In this document: in pieces, positions 11,558-21,073 of the stretch
Position numbering within the stretch: the first letter of the stretch is position 1
Layout: each line of letters begins with the position of its first letter
DNA from: Thermomonas sp.
GTDB lineage: Bacteria > Pseudomonadota > Gammaproteobacteria > Xanthomonadales > Xanthomonadaceae
Direction of reading: 5' to 3'
DNA: 64,000 bases
Assembly (NCBI RefSeq): GCF_023953935.1
Contig: NZ_JAMLIW010000009.1
Coordinates: 60,611 to 124,610 of the forward strand
Translations under genes and position numbers: made by a program
Notes under the pieces: generated by a model
The model's input: only the letters and a program-made list of their open reading frames with translations
The model's database searches: none
What the model was told of the DNA's origin: nothing

Positions 11558-11938
11558 TCAGACCTTCAGCCGGTCCCAGGCATACAGCAGCCAGCCGGTG
11601 ATCGCCAGCGCCGCGCCCAACGGCATCGCCAGCCCGGCAGCCAGCGCCAGCACCAGCTGCGCCAGCGCGCCGCCGCAAAACAGGATGACGCCCAGCAGCA
11701 GCAAACACAGCCCGAACAGGGCGACCGGCCGCTGCGCCAGCGGCGCCAGCGCGGCCAGTGCCACGCCGTGGGCAAAGCCGAAGGCCGCCGCGGTGAGCAA
11801 ATCAGTGGACGCTGACGCCACGCCAGCGCGGGTGGCGTACACATACAGCGCCACCGCCAGCGCGGCCAGCAGCCCGCCGATGGCGCCCAGATAACGGCGG
11901 AAAACGACCATGCCCGGGGTTGTCTGCAACGCACTCAT
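11558..11938 (-). CDS. DUF423 family membrane protein
   Basis: A 126-residue protein with four predicted transmembrane helices and the conserved FGFAHGVALAAL segment after helix 2, which with its length places it in DUF423 (YgdD-like). Function unknown. Its stop lies 16 nt before the glycosylase start on the same strand. The terminator hairpin just upstream isolates it from the SRPBCC gene. Confidence 0.78.
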   Translation of the reverse strand: MSALQTTPGMVVFRRYLGAIGGLLAALAVALYVYATRAGVASASTDLLTAAAFGFAHGVALAALAPLAQRPVALFGLCLLLLGVILFCGGALAQLVLALAAGLAMPLGAALAITGWLLYAWDRLKV

Positions 11939-11950
11939 CCCGATTGCTCC

Positions 11951-11990
11951 TTCGCGAAAAGACGAACGCCGCGGCGGTGCGCGGCGTTCG
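11951..11990 (-). terminator. Rho-independent terminator after the SRPBCC gene
   Basis: A perfect 11-bp inverted repeat, CGAACGCCGCG (11963-11973) with CGCGGCGTTCG (11980-11990) and a 6-nt loop. On the minus strand the stem is followed by TCTTTTCG, so it suits transcripts from the SRPBCC gene ending at 12095. Confidence 0.75.
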
Positions 11991-12094
11991 TGGGCATGTC
12001 GATGGATGTCTCCGCGCTCACTGCCGTCCTCGACGGATGCGGCGCGTCGCGCCCGCGCCCCGCGCCGTTGCCGGGACGCGAGGCCTCCGGCCGA

Positions 12095-13165
12095 TCACTT
12101 GATCGGCCAGTACACGTCGAACTTGCCGTTCTCGGTGAACGCGCCGGCCACGCCGGAGTTGTAGTCCTCGTAGGCGCGATCCTTGATCTCGTAGCCATGG
12201 GTCGCCGCCCAGGCGCGCAGGGCGTTGCGCACGTTTTCCAGGCCCGCCATGTAACCGGTGAAGCTGGTGGTCACGGCCCGCCCGCCGGCCACGTGGTGCT
12301 CGTACTTCACCGGCGCACCGGCCGGGATCGTGACCCGACCCACCGCGCTGCCGTCCTTGCGCCGCACGACCTGCATCACGTCGAAGGTGTAGGTGCTCTG
12401 GCCGAGTTCGGTGGTGACGATGCGCACCGGACCGACCGCCTCCAGCCCGTTGGCCTCGATCACGCGCTTGATCCATTCGCTGTCATTGTTGATCGCGGTC
12501 TGGATCTGGGCGTTGCCGCGCTCGATCGCACCGGCACTGACGTACAGCACGTCCTCTTCCGGCCGATCGACGACCTTGGGCGGCGTCATCCCGCTGCCCT
12601 GCACGCGGTAATCGATGTTCGGGACCGTTGCCAGCACCGACACCAGCCGCGACAGGCTCAGCTTCATGTCCTCGCCCATGTGGCGGGTGACGTACAGGCC
12701 GGCATAGCGGCCGAAGATGTTCCAGCCGTAGTCCACGTCATAGGTCTGGATGACCTCGACGTTGCGGTTGTTGCGACCGGTCGGGCGCAGGAAATACGCG
12801 GTGCGCTTGTTCTCGCCGCGGGTCTCGTCCTGGATCCGGATGCCGACCATCTTGTTCGGCTGGCTCTGCACGATCTCCCACGACCCCGCGCCGATGTTCT
12901 TTTCCTGCGAGCTGTAGTTGATCTTGGCGCCAACGCCTTCTTCGGGGCCCGACAGGGTCAGCTGCATGCGCGGGTCGCGCAGCGCCACCGCATTCCAGTC
13001 CTTGAAGCGGCGAAAGCTGTTGACCGTGTCATAGACGATCGTGAGCTTGCGGTTGGTTTCGATCCGTTCGCTGAGGTGGCGCGAAGACGGCAATACGATG
13101 CCCAAGGCCAGATACAGCCCGGCGACAATCGCCAACGAAATCAGGATCTCGAGCACACGAGTCAT
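12095..13165 (-). CDS. Membrane-anchored SRPBCC (START-like) protein
   Basis: A 356-residue protein with one N-terminal transmembrane segment (about 6-26) and a SRPBCC/polyketide-cyclase-like domain (about 35-185: an NRKLTIVYDTVNSFRRFKDWN segment in two parts, then GSWEIVQSQPNK). The remainder (about 210-356) resembles a GyrI-like/effector-binding module with paired beta-alpha units. This two-part layout occurs in xanthomonad proteins of unknown ligand. GGAG lies upstream of the ATG. Binding of a hydrophobic small molecule is inferred from the fold only. Confidence 0.72.
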   Translation of the reverse strand: MTRVLEILISLAIVAGLYLALGIVLPSSRHLSERIETNRKLTIVYDTVNSFRRFKDWNAVALRDPRMQLTLSGPEEGVGAKINYSSQEKNIGAGSWEIVQSQPNKMVGIRIQDETRGENKRTAYFLRPTGRNNRNVEVIQTYDVDYGWNIFGRYAGLYVTRHMGEDMKLSLSRLVSVLATVPNIDYRVQGSGMTPPKVVDRPEEDVLYVSAGAIERGNAQIQTAINNDSEWIKRVIEANGLEAVGPVRIVTTELGQSTYTFDVMQVVRRKDGSAVGRVTIPAGAPVKYEHHVAGGRAVTTSFTGYMAGLENVRNALRAWAATHGYEIKDRAYEDYNSGVAGAFTENGKFDVYWPIK

Positions 13166-13340
13166 TCAGGAATCTCCGGGAAGATCGATGGCAACAGCCG
13201 GGTCGCGCAGACCCGCCATCCTAGCAAACATCCCCGAGTGCAGGCGAGCCTCGGGGCGGGAAAACGTGATTTGACCCGCATTCGGCCCCGTACGGCCCGG
13301 CGCGGGCCGGCGGCGGGTTGGAACGAACCGGACCCCGGTC

Positions 13341-13997
13341 TCATACCAGCTTCAACTCGAAGGCCTTGAGCACCGCCCGGGTGCGGTCGCGCACGCCGAG
13401 CTTGGAGAGGATGTTGGAGACGTGGTTCTTGATCGTTCCCTCGGCCACGTGCAGCGAGTTGGCGATCTCCTTGTTCGAAAATCCCGAGGCCATCAGGCGC
13501 AGGATTTCGGTCTCGCGGTCGGTCAGCGGGTCGGGCTGGTCGAGGCTGACGAAATCGTTGTGCATGTGCTCCAGCCCCGACAGCAGGCGCTGGGTGACGG
13601 CCGGCTGGACCAGCGAACCACCGCGGGCCACGGTCTGGATCGCCCCCACCAGCTGTTCCAGCGTCACATCCTTGAGCAGATAGCCCTTGGCGCCGGCCTT
13701 GATTCCGGCCAGCACCAGCGCATCGTCGTCGAAGGTGGTCAGGATGATCGTCGGCGGCAGCTTGCCGGCCGAACCCAGCGCCTGCAGTGCTTCCAGCCCG
13801 GACATCACCGGCATCCGCATGTCCATCAGGACGACGTCCGGCTGCACCTGCGGGATGTTCTCGACGGCCTGGCGCCCGTCGTTGGCCTCGGCGACTACGG
13901 CAACGCCTTCGGCCAGCGCCAGCAAGGAACGGATGCCCTGCCGGACCAGGGTCTGGTCGTCGACCAGGAAAACGCGGATCGGGGCGGATTCAGTCAT
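13341..13997 (-). CDS. NarL/LuxR-type response regulator
   Basis: A 218-residue DNA-binding response regulator. The receiver domain (about 7-125) has the acidic pair DD (13-14), the phospho-acceptor Asp59 in VVLMDMRMP, and the conserved Lys of GYLLKD. The C-terminal LuxR-type helix-turn-helix (about 152-210: LTDRETEILRLMASGFSNKE) is complete. Its start overlaps the 3' end of the kinase gene by 4 nt, so the two are translated together. Target genes are not evident here. Confidence 0.9.
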   Translation of the reverse strand: MTESAPIRVFLVDDQTLVRQGIRSLLALAEGVAVVAEANDGRQAVENIPQVQPDVVLMDMRMPVMSGLEALQALGSAGKLPPTIILTTFDDDALVLAGIKAGAKGYLLKDVTLEQLVGAIQTVARGGSLVQPAVTQRLLSGLEHMHNDFVSLDQPDPLTDRETEILRLMASGFSNKEIANSLHVAEGTIKNHVSNILSKLGVRDRTRAVLKAFELKLV

Positions 13998-15196
13998 GCG
14001 TCGCTCTCTCCGTGCAGTCGGATACCGGCATTGGCCGCCACCGGCAGGCCCATTGTGAGCTGGAAACCCTGGCCGCGCCGGCTGTCCACTTCCAGAGTCC
14101 CGCCGTACTGGCGCAATCGCTCTTCCAGACCGCGCAGGCCATTGCCGGGAATGATCGCATCGCTGCCGCGGCCATCATCGCGCACTTGCAGCACCACGCG
14201 ATCGCCCTCGCGCCGCGCCCGCAGCCACAGGTGGCTTGCATGGGCATGCCGGACCGCATTGGTGATCGCCTCCTGGGTGCAGCGCAGCAGGACGTGGGCG
14301 CGCTCCGGATCGTCCACGGTCAGCGGATCGTCGATGTCCATCTCGATCGCCAGTTTGGGCACGTTCTCGGCCAGCGGCCGCAGCACCGCCGCGAGGTCGA
14401 TCACGCCGCCCTCGCGCAGCTGGCTGACCGCTTCGCGCACATCTGTCAGCAGCAGCCGGGCCAAAGCATGGGCCTGCAGCACGTGCTCGCGCACCCGCCC
14501 TTCCGACAGGTGGCCGGCCACCTCGAGGTTCAGGCTGAGCGCTGTCAGGTGGTGACCCAGCAGGTCGTGCAGCTCGCGCGAAATGCGGGTGCGCTCGTTC
14601 ACCCGGGCACTGTCGGCCAGCAGGGCGCGGGTCGCCCGCAGTTCGGCATTGAGCCGGCGCTGCTCCTCCCGCGCCTGCGTTTGTTGCAATGCAACAAGGC
14701 TGACCACGAACACGAACCCGGAAAATCCCGCGTACAGCATCGATTGCATCAACGCTTCCAGCGGCGGGAAATCCAGCCAGCGGATGAACACCGGCGCCAC
14801 CGCCAACTGGCCAATCAGCAACCACGCCACACCCGGCAACAGCGGCAACAGCCAGGGCAGGACGCAGGCCGCCACCATCAGCAGCACGCTGCCCAAGCCG
14901 GTCTTGGTGAAGTAGCTGACGCCCAGCGCGGCCAGCGTCAGCACCACCAGCAGCAGGTAGTCGGCGCCGTTGCGCGCCCGCCCGCCCAGACCGCGGGTGA
15001 TCCAGGCGTAGCTCATGCCGAACGCCAGATAGGCCACCCAGCCCTGCCAGGGCATGGGCCGCAGCGCAAGGTCCTCGGCGCTGGCATTGGCCAGATGCGG
15101 CGCCAGCCAGGAATACAGCAGCGGCAGGCCCACCATGCCCCAGGTGAACAGACCGGCGTAGCGCAGCAAGCGCGTGTGGGAGAGCTGGGCAAGCAT
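13994..15196 (-). CDS. DesK-type sensor histidine kinase
   Basis: A 400-residue inner-membrane kinase with about six transmembrane helices (residues 12-170), a short coiled linker and a HisKA_3 dimerisation domain with His210 in RISRELHDLLGHH. A HATPase_c domain follows (N box EAITNAVRHA, G box DDGRGSD). Paired with the downstream response regulator by a 4-nt overlap. The signal is unknown; a membrane-embedded sensor with no large periplasmic domain is typical of kinases that read membrane state. Confidence 0.9.
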   Translation of the reverse strand: MLAQLSHTRLLRYAGLFTWGMVGLPLLYSWLAPHLANASAEDLALRPMPWQGWVAYLAFGMSYAWITRGLGGRARNGADYLLLVVLTLAALGVSYFTKTGLGSVLLMVAACVLPWLLPLLPGVAWLLIGQLAVAPVFIRWLDFPPLEALMQSMLYAGFSGFVFVVSLVALQQTQAREEQRRLNAELRATRALLADSARVNERTRISRELHDLLGHHLTALSLNLEVAGHLSEGRVREHVLQAHALARLLLTDVREAVSQLREGGVIDLAAVLRPLAENVPKLAIEMDIDDPLTVDDPERAHVLLRCTQEAITNAVRHAHASHLWLRARREGDRVVLQVRDDGRGSDAIIPGNGLRGLEERLRQYGGTLEVDSRRGQGFQLTMGLPVAANAGIRLHGESDA

Positions 15197-15323
15197 GTGC
15201 TCTTATACCGCCTCCACACCGCTTCCGCCGTACCCCAATGGTCATGCCCGCGTCCCGGCGACGCGTGCGATAATGGCCTGCCCCGCAGCGGCGGGCCTGC
15301 CACAGCCATCGGAGCCCCACGGA

Positions 15324-15926
15324 ATGTCGATCGCGATCCGCGACGTGCGCGAACAGGACCTGGATTCCGTCCTCGCCTTGAACAACGCCGCCGGCCCCGC
15401 GATCCTGCCGCTGGACGCCACGCGGCTGCGACTGATGTTCGACACGGCGGAGTATTTCCGCGTCGCCGAACGCGACGGCACGATGGCCGGATTCCTGATC
15501 GGCTTCGGCTCCGACGCACCGCACACCAGCAGCAATTTCGCCTGGTTCCGCGCACGCAATCCGGCGTTCTTCTACATCGACCGCGTCGTGGTCGCCAGCC
15601 GCCGCCGCGGCGGCGGCGTCGGCCGCGCGCTCTATGCCGATGTGCAAAGCTACGCCGAATTGCGCTACCCGCAGCTGGCCTGCGAGGTCTTCCTCGAACA
15701 AGGCTCCGACCACGCCTTGCTGTTCCACGGCAGCTTCGGCTTCCGCGAAATCGGCCAGAACACCATGCCCGAGCATGGCCTGCGTGCGGCGATGCTGCTG
15801 AAAACCCTGTGCAGCTACCCCTGGGTCCACGCCACCTACGGCACTGCGCTGCCCGATGTTCCGTGGCTGCTGCAACCACGCCACCACGTGGCCCCCGCCG
15901 CGCCCGCGACCGGCACCCACGCATGA
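15324..15926 (+). CDS. GNAT family N-acetyltransferase
   Basis: A 200-residue acetyltransferase that would move an acetyl group from acetyl-CoA to an amine. The acetyl-CoA binding strand-loop is recognisable in FYIDRVVVASRRRGGGVGRALYAD (given here in two parts: FYIDRVVVASRRR and GGGVGRALYAD), around residues 90-113, followed by LLFHGSFGFREIG. Substrate unknown. Its stop overlaps the minC start in ATGA, so it is the first gene of a GNAT-minC unit. Confidence 0.85.
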   Translation: MSIAIRDVREQDLDSVLALNNAAGPAILPLDATRLRLMFDTAEYFRVAERDGTMAGFLIGFGSDAPHTSSNFAWFRARNPAFFYIDRVVVASRRRGGGVGRALYADVQSYAELRYPQLACEVFLEQGSDHALLFHGSFGFREIGQNTMPEHGLRAAMLLKTLCSYPWVHATYGTALPDVPWLLQPRHHVAPAAPATGTHA

Positions 15927-16708
15927 GCGCGGCGCCCGATTACACGCAGGCCGGGGAACTGAAATTCGGCCAGGTCGGCATCGCCAACCTGCGCGTGCGC
16001 AGCTTCGACATCGCCCGCCTGTCCGCGGAAATGCGTGAGCGCGTGGAGCGTGCGCCGAAACTGTTCGAGCGCGCCGCCGTCGTGCTCGACTTCGGCGGCC
16101 TTTCCGATCCGCCTTCCGAAGACGATGCGCGCGCGCTGATCGACGGCTTGCGCAGCGCCGGGGTGCTGCCGGCGGCACTGGCCTACGGCACCCAGGCGAC
16201 CGAAGCCCTGGCCAAGGCGCTGGGCCTGCCGCTGCTGGCGAAGTTTCGTGCCAGCTACGAGCGCGGCGAGGCGGCTCCCCAGGCAAGCACCGCTGCCGAG
16301 CCACCCGCGCCACGGGCCGCAGCGGCGCAGGCCGAGGCGCGACCAGCCCCGGAACCGCCGCCCAGCGCGCCACCGGTGTCCCCGGGATTGCTCCAGACCA
16401 CGCCGGTGCGCTCCGGCCAGCAGGTCTACGCGGAGCACCGCGACCTGACCGTGCTGACCACGGTGGGCGCTGGCGCCGAGGTGCTGGCCGATGGCAACAT
16501 CCACATCTATGGCGCCCTGCGTGGCCGCGCGCTGGCCGGCGCACGGGGCAATGAAGAGGCGCGCATCTTCTGCCGCGAGTTCCGCGCGGAACTGGTGGCG
16601 GTTGCGGGGCGCTACAAGGTACTGGACGACATCCCGCGCGACCTCGTCGGCAAGCCCGTCCAGGTCTGGCTGGAGCAGGGACAACTCAAACTCGCGGTGC
16701 TCGCCTGA
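15923..16708 (+). CDS. minC: Septum site-determining protein MinC
   Basis: Inhibitor of FtsZ polymerisation recruited to the membrane by MinD, keeping septa away from the poles. The 261 residues comprise the N-terminal FtsZ-binding domain (about 1-110), a long Ala/Pro linker (about 112-155) and the beta-helical C-terminal domain with the invariant DGNIHIYGALRGRALAG. The linker is longer than in E. coli, as in xanthomonads. ATG 15923 overlaps the acetyltransferase stop. minD follows after 45 nt. Confidence 0.95.
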   Translation: MSAAPDYTQAGELKFGQVGIANLRVRSFDIARLSAEMRERVERAPKLFERAAVVLDFGGLSDPPSEDDARALIDGLRSAGVLPAALAYGTQATEALAKALGLPLLAKFRASYERGEAAPQASTAAEPPAPRAAAAQAEARPAPEPPPSAPPVSPGLLQTTPVRSGQQVYAEHRDLTVLTTVGAGAEVLADGNIHIYGALRGRALAGARGNEEARIFCREFRAELVAVAGRYKVLDDIPRDLVGKPVQVWLEQGQLKLAVLA

Positions 16709-16753
16709 TCGCCGCGCCACGATCATCGCTTCAAGATCACGGAGAACGCCAGC

Positions 16754-17566
16754 TTGGCTGAAATCATCGTAGTCACCTCGGGCAAGGGCGGCGTGGGCAA
16801 GACCACGACCAGCGCCAGCCTCGCCACCGGTCTCGCGCGGCGCGGCAAGAAAGTTGCCGTCATCGACTTCGACGTCGGCCTGCGCAACCTCGACCTGATC
16901 ATGGGCTGCGAGCGCCGGGTCGTGTACGACTTCGTCAACGTCATCCACGGCGAAGCCACGCTGCGGCAGGCGCTGATCAAGGACAAGCGCTTCGAAAACC
17001 TGTTCGTGCTGGCCGCTTCGCAAACCCGCGACAAGGACGCGCTGTCGCGCGACGGCGTCGAGAAGGTGCTCAAGGACATCGCCGCCGACGGCTTCGACTA
17101 CATCGTCTGCGACTCCCCGGCGGGGATCGAGAAAGGCGCCTTCCTCGCCATGTACTTCGCCGATCGCGCGATCGTGGTGGTCAACCCGGAAGTGTCCTCG
17201 GTGCGCGACTCCGACCGCGTCCTCGGCCTGCTCGCCTCCAAGACCCATCGCGCCGAGAAAGGCGAGGGCGAAGTCACCTCGCACCTGCTGCTGACCCGCT
17301 ACAGCCCGCAGCGCGTGGCCGATGGCGAAATGCTGTCGGTGGCCGACGTCGAGGAAGTGCTGGGCCTGAAAACCATTGGCGTGGTGCCCGAATCCGGCGA
17401 CGTCCTCAACGCCTCCAACAAGGGCGAGCCAGTGATCATGGATCCGGAGTCGACGGCGGGCCAGGCCTACGACGACGCGGTGGCGCGCCTGCTGGGCGAG
17501 GAGCGGCCGATGCGCTTCACCACGGTGGAGAAGAAGGGCTTCTTCAGCAAGTTGTTCGGAGGCTGA
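16754..17566 (+). CDS. minD: Septum site-determining ATPase MinD
   Basis: Membrane-bound ATPase that oscillates with MinE and carries MinC. The deviant Walker A motif GKGGVGKTT lies at about 10-18, and the C-terminal amphipathic membrane-targeting helix ends EKKGFFSKLFGG. The 270-residue length is normal. The start is TTG at 16754 (AEIIVVTSGKGG follows), supported by GGAG about 9 nt upstream and by family alignment. minE begins 3 nt after the stop. Confidence 0.97.
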   Translation: MAEIIVVTSGKGGVGKTTTSASLATGLARRGKKVAVIDFDVGLRNLDLIMGCERRVVYDFVNVIHGEATLRQALIKDKRFENLFVLAASQTRDKDALSRDGVEKVLKDIAADGFDYIVCDSPAGIEKGAFLAMYFADRAIVVVNPEVSSVRDSDRVLGLLASKTHRAEKGEGEVTSHLLLTRYSPQRVADGEMLSVADVEEVLGLKTIGVVPESGDVLNASNKGEPVIMDPESTAGQAYDDAVARLLGEERPMRFTTVEKKGFFSKLFGG

Positions 17567-17569
17567 ACC

Positions 17570-17833
17570 ATGTCCATTCTCGATTTCTTCAAACCGAAAA
17601 AGAACACCGCCGCCACCGCGAAGAACCGACTGGAATTCCTGGTCAAGCAGACCCGCGCCGAGCGCGACGCCCCCGACTACCTGCCCATGATGCAGCGCGA
17701 ACTGACGGAGGTGATCCTCAAGTACGTGGATGTCGGCGTCGATGCGGTCAACGTGGAATGGCACAAGGAAGGCGACCAGGATTTCCTGGCTATTTCCGTG
17801 AACCTTCCCGAGCGCGGTTCCGCCGCCGGCTGA
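17570..17833 (+). CDS. minE: Cell division topological specificity factor MinE
   Basis: An 87-residue protein that stimulates MinD ATPase and drives pole-to-pole oscillation. It has the N-terminal membrane/MinD-binding region ([14 protein letters not shown]) and the dimerisation domain ([18 protein letters not shown]). Its stop overlaps the next start as TGATG, so translation is coupled to the metallopeptidase-like gene. Confidence 0.97.
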   Translation: MSILDFFKPKKNTAATAKNRLEFLVKQTRAERDAPDYLPMMQRELTEVILKYVDVGVDAVNVEWHKEGDQDFLAISVNLPERGSAAG

Positions 17834-18351
17834 TGGCGTCCGCGGCGCCGCTTCCGTTCGGGGCGGGGATCGACGTCCTGCGGCTGACCGACATCGGCTT
17901 TGCCGCGCCCACCGCCCTGCTCGCCCGTTACGGCTTGACGCTGGAGCGCATCGCCGGCGGCGCGGCCATCCCCGGCAGCTACTGGGGCGACAGCGAAGCC
18001 GGCATCATCGGCAACATCGTTTACGCACGCGACGACACCCCCGTGCATTCCCTGCTGCACGAGGCCGGCCACCTGATCGTGCTGCCGCCGCAGCGCCGCG
18101 CCCAGGTCCACACCGACGCCACCGACTCGGTGCCCGAGGAAGACGCCGTCTGCGTCCTGCAAGGCCTGCTCGGCGACGCCCTGCCCGGCGTCGGCCGCGA
18201 GCGCGTCTGGGCCGACATGGACGCCTGGGGCTACACCTTCCGGCTCGGTTCGGCGCGCGCCTATGCGGAGCAGGACGCCGACGCCGCCTGGCGGTGGCTG
18301 TTCGAGCACGGCCTGATCGATGCCGATCGCCGGCTCCGGCTTCCGCACTGA
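17833..18351 (+). CDS. HEAGH-motif protein, possible zinc metallopeptidase, coupled to minE
   Basis: A 172-residue protein with HSLLHEAGHLIVLP at about 75-88, an HExxH-type zinc site. EEDAVCVLQGLLGDAL downstream supplies candidate third ligands. No signal peptide or transmembrane segment is evident, so it is probably cytoplasmic. Its ATG overlaps the minE stop (TGATG), making it the last gene of a GNAT-minCDE operon. Whether it is catalytic, and whether it relates to cell division, cannot be told from sequence; I do not recognise a named family. Confidence 0.75.
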   Translation: MASAAPLPFGAGIDVLRLTDIGFAAPTALLARYGLTLERIAGGAAIPGSYWGDSEAGIIGNIVYARDDTPVHSLLHEAGHLIVLPPQRRAQVHTDATDSVPEEDAVCVLQGLLGDALPGVGRERVWADMDAWGYTFRLGSARAYAEQDADAAWRWLFEHGLIDADRRLRLPH

Positions 18352-18364
18352 CCGGCCTGCGCCC

Positions 18365-20866
18365 TCAATATTTCTGTTTCACCCGCTTGGCCGGCTGGCC
18401 GCGCGGCGGCGGCGGCTTGGGCTCGCTGGCCTCCTCGACCAGCCGGAAATCGATCTTGCGCTCTTCCACGCTGGCCTTGAGCACGACCACGCGCACGCGA
18501 TCGCCCAATCGCCACGATTTGCCGCGCCGTTCGCCGGTCAGGGTCTTGCGCACGGCGTCGAACTGGTAGAAATCGCGCGGCAGCTGGGTGACGTGCACCA
18601 GTCCGTTGACCTTCGAATCGTCCAGCTCGACGAACAGCCCGAAGCTCGTCACGCCGCTGATGGTGCCGTCGAATTCCTTGCCGACGTGCTCTTCCATCCA
18701 CGCCGCGCGATAGCGTTCGTCCACCTCGCGCTGGGCCTCGTCGGCGCGCCGCGAACGCTCCGAACATTGCAGCGACAGCGCGGCCATCTCATGCGGGCTG
18801 TAGGTGTAGGCGTCGCGGCGGCCGCCGGCGAGCGCGTACTTGAGCGCGCGGTGCACCAGCAGATCGGCATAGCGGCGGATCGGCGAGGTGAAGTGCGCAT
18901 AGGCCTCCAGCGCCAACCCGAAGTGGCCGATGTTGTCGGGCGCGTACACCGCCAGCGACTGGCTGCGCAGGAGCACCGATTCCAGCAGGGTCGCATCGGG
19001 ACGCTCGCGGATTTTTTCCAGCAGATTGCGGAAATCCCTGGGCTTGACCTTGCTCCAGGACGGCAAGCGCAGCGCGAATTCCTTGAGGAACTCCTCCAGG
19101 TCGGCATATTTCGATTCCGGCGGACGGTCGTGGTCACGAAACGGCGCCGGGATCCCGGATTCGAGCAGATGCCGCGCCGCCTCGACGTTGGCAGCGATCA
19201 TGCATTCCTCGATCAGCTTGTGGGCATCGTTGCGCTGGAGCATGCCGGCCTGGGTGACGTCGCCCTTGGCATCGAGGATGAAACGCACCTCGCTGCTTTC
19301 GAATTCGATCGCCCCGCGCCTGGCGCGAGCGCGGTCGAGGATCTTGTACAGCTGATGCAATTGCATGAGCTGCGGCAGAAGCGTTCCGATCTTCGCCAGC
19401 GCCGCATCGCGGTCGTCCTGGGCAATGCCATCTCCAACCGCGTTCCAGACATCGGCATAGGTCAACCGCGCCTGCGAGTGCATCACCGCCTCATGAAAAC
19501 TCGATGCGGACACCCGGCCATCGCGCTCCACCTGCATGTCGCAGACGAAGCACAGCCGGTCCACCTGCGGGTTGAGCGAGCAGATGCCGTTGCTCAGCGT
19601 CTCCGGCAGCATCGGCACCACGAACCCGGGGAAATACACCGAGGTGGCGCGCTTTTGCGCCTCGGCGTCGAGCGGCGTGTCGGGACGAACATAGTGCGAG
19701 ACGTCGGCAATGGCGACGATCAGGCGGAAGCCGTCGCGGTTCGGCTCGCACCACACCGCATCATCGAAATCCTTCGCGTCCTCGCCGTCGATGGTGACCA
19801 GCGGCAGACCGCGCAGGTCGAGCCGGCCGCGGGCGTCGGCGGCCGTCACCTCCAGCGGAATGGCCGCCGCTTCGGCCAGGACTTCAGGCGGAAATTGATT
19901 GGGAATGTCGTGCCCGTGGATGGCCGCCTCGACCGCCTGCGATGCGGTGAGATGGTCACCCAGCACCGCGACGATGCGCCCGATCGGCGGCCGATGCGCG
20001 TCCTGCGGCGTGGTGATCTCGGCCACCACCAGCTGCCCGGCGCGGGCGCCATTGCGCGCATCCGGCGCGATCATGACATTGCGCAGGATCCGGCGGTCAT
20101 CCGGGACCACGTAAGCAACCCCGAGCTCCTCGACATAACGCCCGAGCAGGCGGCTCAGGCGCCGCTCCAGCACCTCGACGATCGCGGCCTCGCCGCGCCC
20201 GCGGTGGTCCATTCCGGTCAGGCTGACCAGCACGCGGTCGCCGTGGCTGACCTTGCGCATTTCGACCGGCGGCAGGAACAGGTCATCCCCACCCTGCTCC
20301 GGGCGCAGGAATCCGAAGCCGTCGGGGTTGGCGATCACGCTGCCGGCGATCAGCTCGGCCTGCTGCGCCGGCACGAAGCCGCCGCGCCGGTTTTGCAGCA
20401 ACTGCCCGGCGCGCAGCATGGCCGCCAACCGTTTTTGCAATGTCTCGAAGCGCTCCGGTGCCTCCAGGCCAAGCGCCGCCGCCAGCTCCACGTCCTTCAG
20501 CGGCCCGCCGCTGTCGGCCAGCACCTGCAGGATCAGCTCGCGGCTGGCAATCGGATCCGCATAGCGCTCGGCCTCGCGCCGCGCCTGCGGATCACGCAGC
20601 CCGGCGCGCGCAGCGCCCAACGCAGGCTTGCCTGCCCGCTGCTTGCGCGCAGGCGGCGCAACCGGCAGCTCCGGCATCCACGGCGGCAGTCGGCCCGCTT
20701 TGCCTGCTCGCGACGCGCCGCCAGCGCTGCCCGCCTGCCCGGCCTTCCCCGTTTTCCCGGTCTTGCCGGCATTGCGGACGCTTCCACCATCCGCCATGCC
20801 GCCACGCCCCGTCACGCCAGGCCCCTTGCCGCGGCCGGTGCCGCGCTTGCCGGAAGATTTGCTCAT
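18365..20866 (-). CDS. rnr: Ribonuclease R
   Basis: A 3'-5' exoribonuclease of 833 residues that degrades structured RNA. After a low-complexity Gly/Lys/Arg/Ala-rich N-terminal tail of about 80 residues come a winged-helix region, cold-shock domains, the RNB catalytic domain (IDGEDAKDFDDAV with the metal-binding aspartates), an S1 domain (GTISGVTSFGLFVELD) and a basic tail. ATG 20866 was chosen because the upstream in-frame extension is not family-like. TACCAT ends 6 nt before the ATG and no Shine-Dalgarno is present. Convergent with the HEAGH gene. Confidence 0.95.
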   Translation of the reverse strand: MSKSSGKRGTGRGKGPGVTGRGGMADGGSVRNAGKTGKTGKAGQAGSAGGASRAGKAGRLPPWMPELPVAPPARKQRAGKPALGAARAGLRDPQARREAERYADPIASRELILQVLADSGGPLKDVELAAALGLEAPERFETLQKRLAAMLRAGQLLQNRRGGFVPAQQAELIAGSVIANPDGFGFLRPEQGGDDLFLPPVEMRKVSHGDRVLVSLTGMDHRGRGEAAIVEVLERRLSRLLGRYVEELGVAYVVPDDRRILRNVMIAPDARNGARAGQLVVAEITTPQDAHRPPIGRIVAVLGDHLTASQAVEAAIHGHDIPNQFPPEVLAEAAAIPLEVTAADARGRLDLRGLPLVTIDGEDAKDFDDAVWCEPNRDGFRLIVAIADVSHYVRPDTPLDAEAQKRATSVYFPGFVVPMLPETLSNGICSLNPQVDRLCFVCDMQVERDGRVSASSFHEAVMHSQARLTYADVWNAVGDGIAQDDRDAALAKIGTLLPQLMQLHQLYKILDRARARRGAIEFESSEVRFILDAKGDVTQAGMLQRNDAHKLIEECMIAANVEAARHLLESGIPAPFRDHDRPPESKYADLEEFLKEFALRLPSWSKVKPRDFRNLLEKIRERPDATLLESVLLRSQSLAVYAPDNIGHFGLALEAYAHFTSPIRRYADLLVHRALKYALAGGRRDAYTYSPHEMAALSLQCSERSRRADEAQREVDERYRAAWMEEHVGKEFDGTISGVTSFGLFVELDDSKVNGLVHVTQLPRDFYQFDAVRKTLTGERRGKSWRLGDRVRVVVLKASVEERKIDFRLVEEASEPKPPPPRGQPAKRVKQKY

Positions 20867-20915
20867 GCCACGATGGTACAGGGGCGGCTGCAAGGAAGCG
20901 CCCATAAAGCAATGC

Positions 20916-20945
20916 TTGCCTGCGTCCCGGCCAATCCACTAAACT
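20916..20945 (+). promoter_or_regulatory. Probable promoter of tRNA-Ala
   Basis: TTGCCT (20916-20921) and TAAACT (20940-20945) are 18 nt apart and end 13 nt before the tRNA 5' end. Each matches four of six consensus positions. Confidence 0.45.
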
Positions 20946-20958
20946 TCGCTTCCCGCGT

Positions 20959-21034
<76 letters not shown>

Positions 21035-21040
21035 ATACCC

Positions 21041-21073
21041 AAAATCCCAACCCTTGTCGGTTGGGATTTTTTT
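21041..21073 (+). terminator. Rho-independent terminator of tRNA-Ala
   Basis: AAAATCCCAACC (21041-21052) pairs perfectly with GGTTGGGATTTT (21059-21070) and runs on into T residues to 21073. It begins 6 nt after the tRNA CCA. The rest of the gap up to 21339 holds no gene that I can support. Confidence 0.9.
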
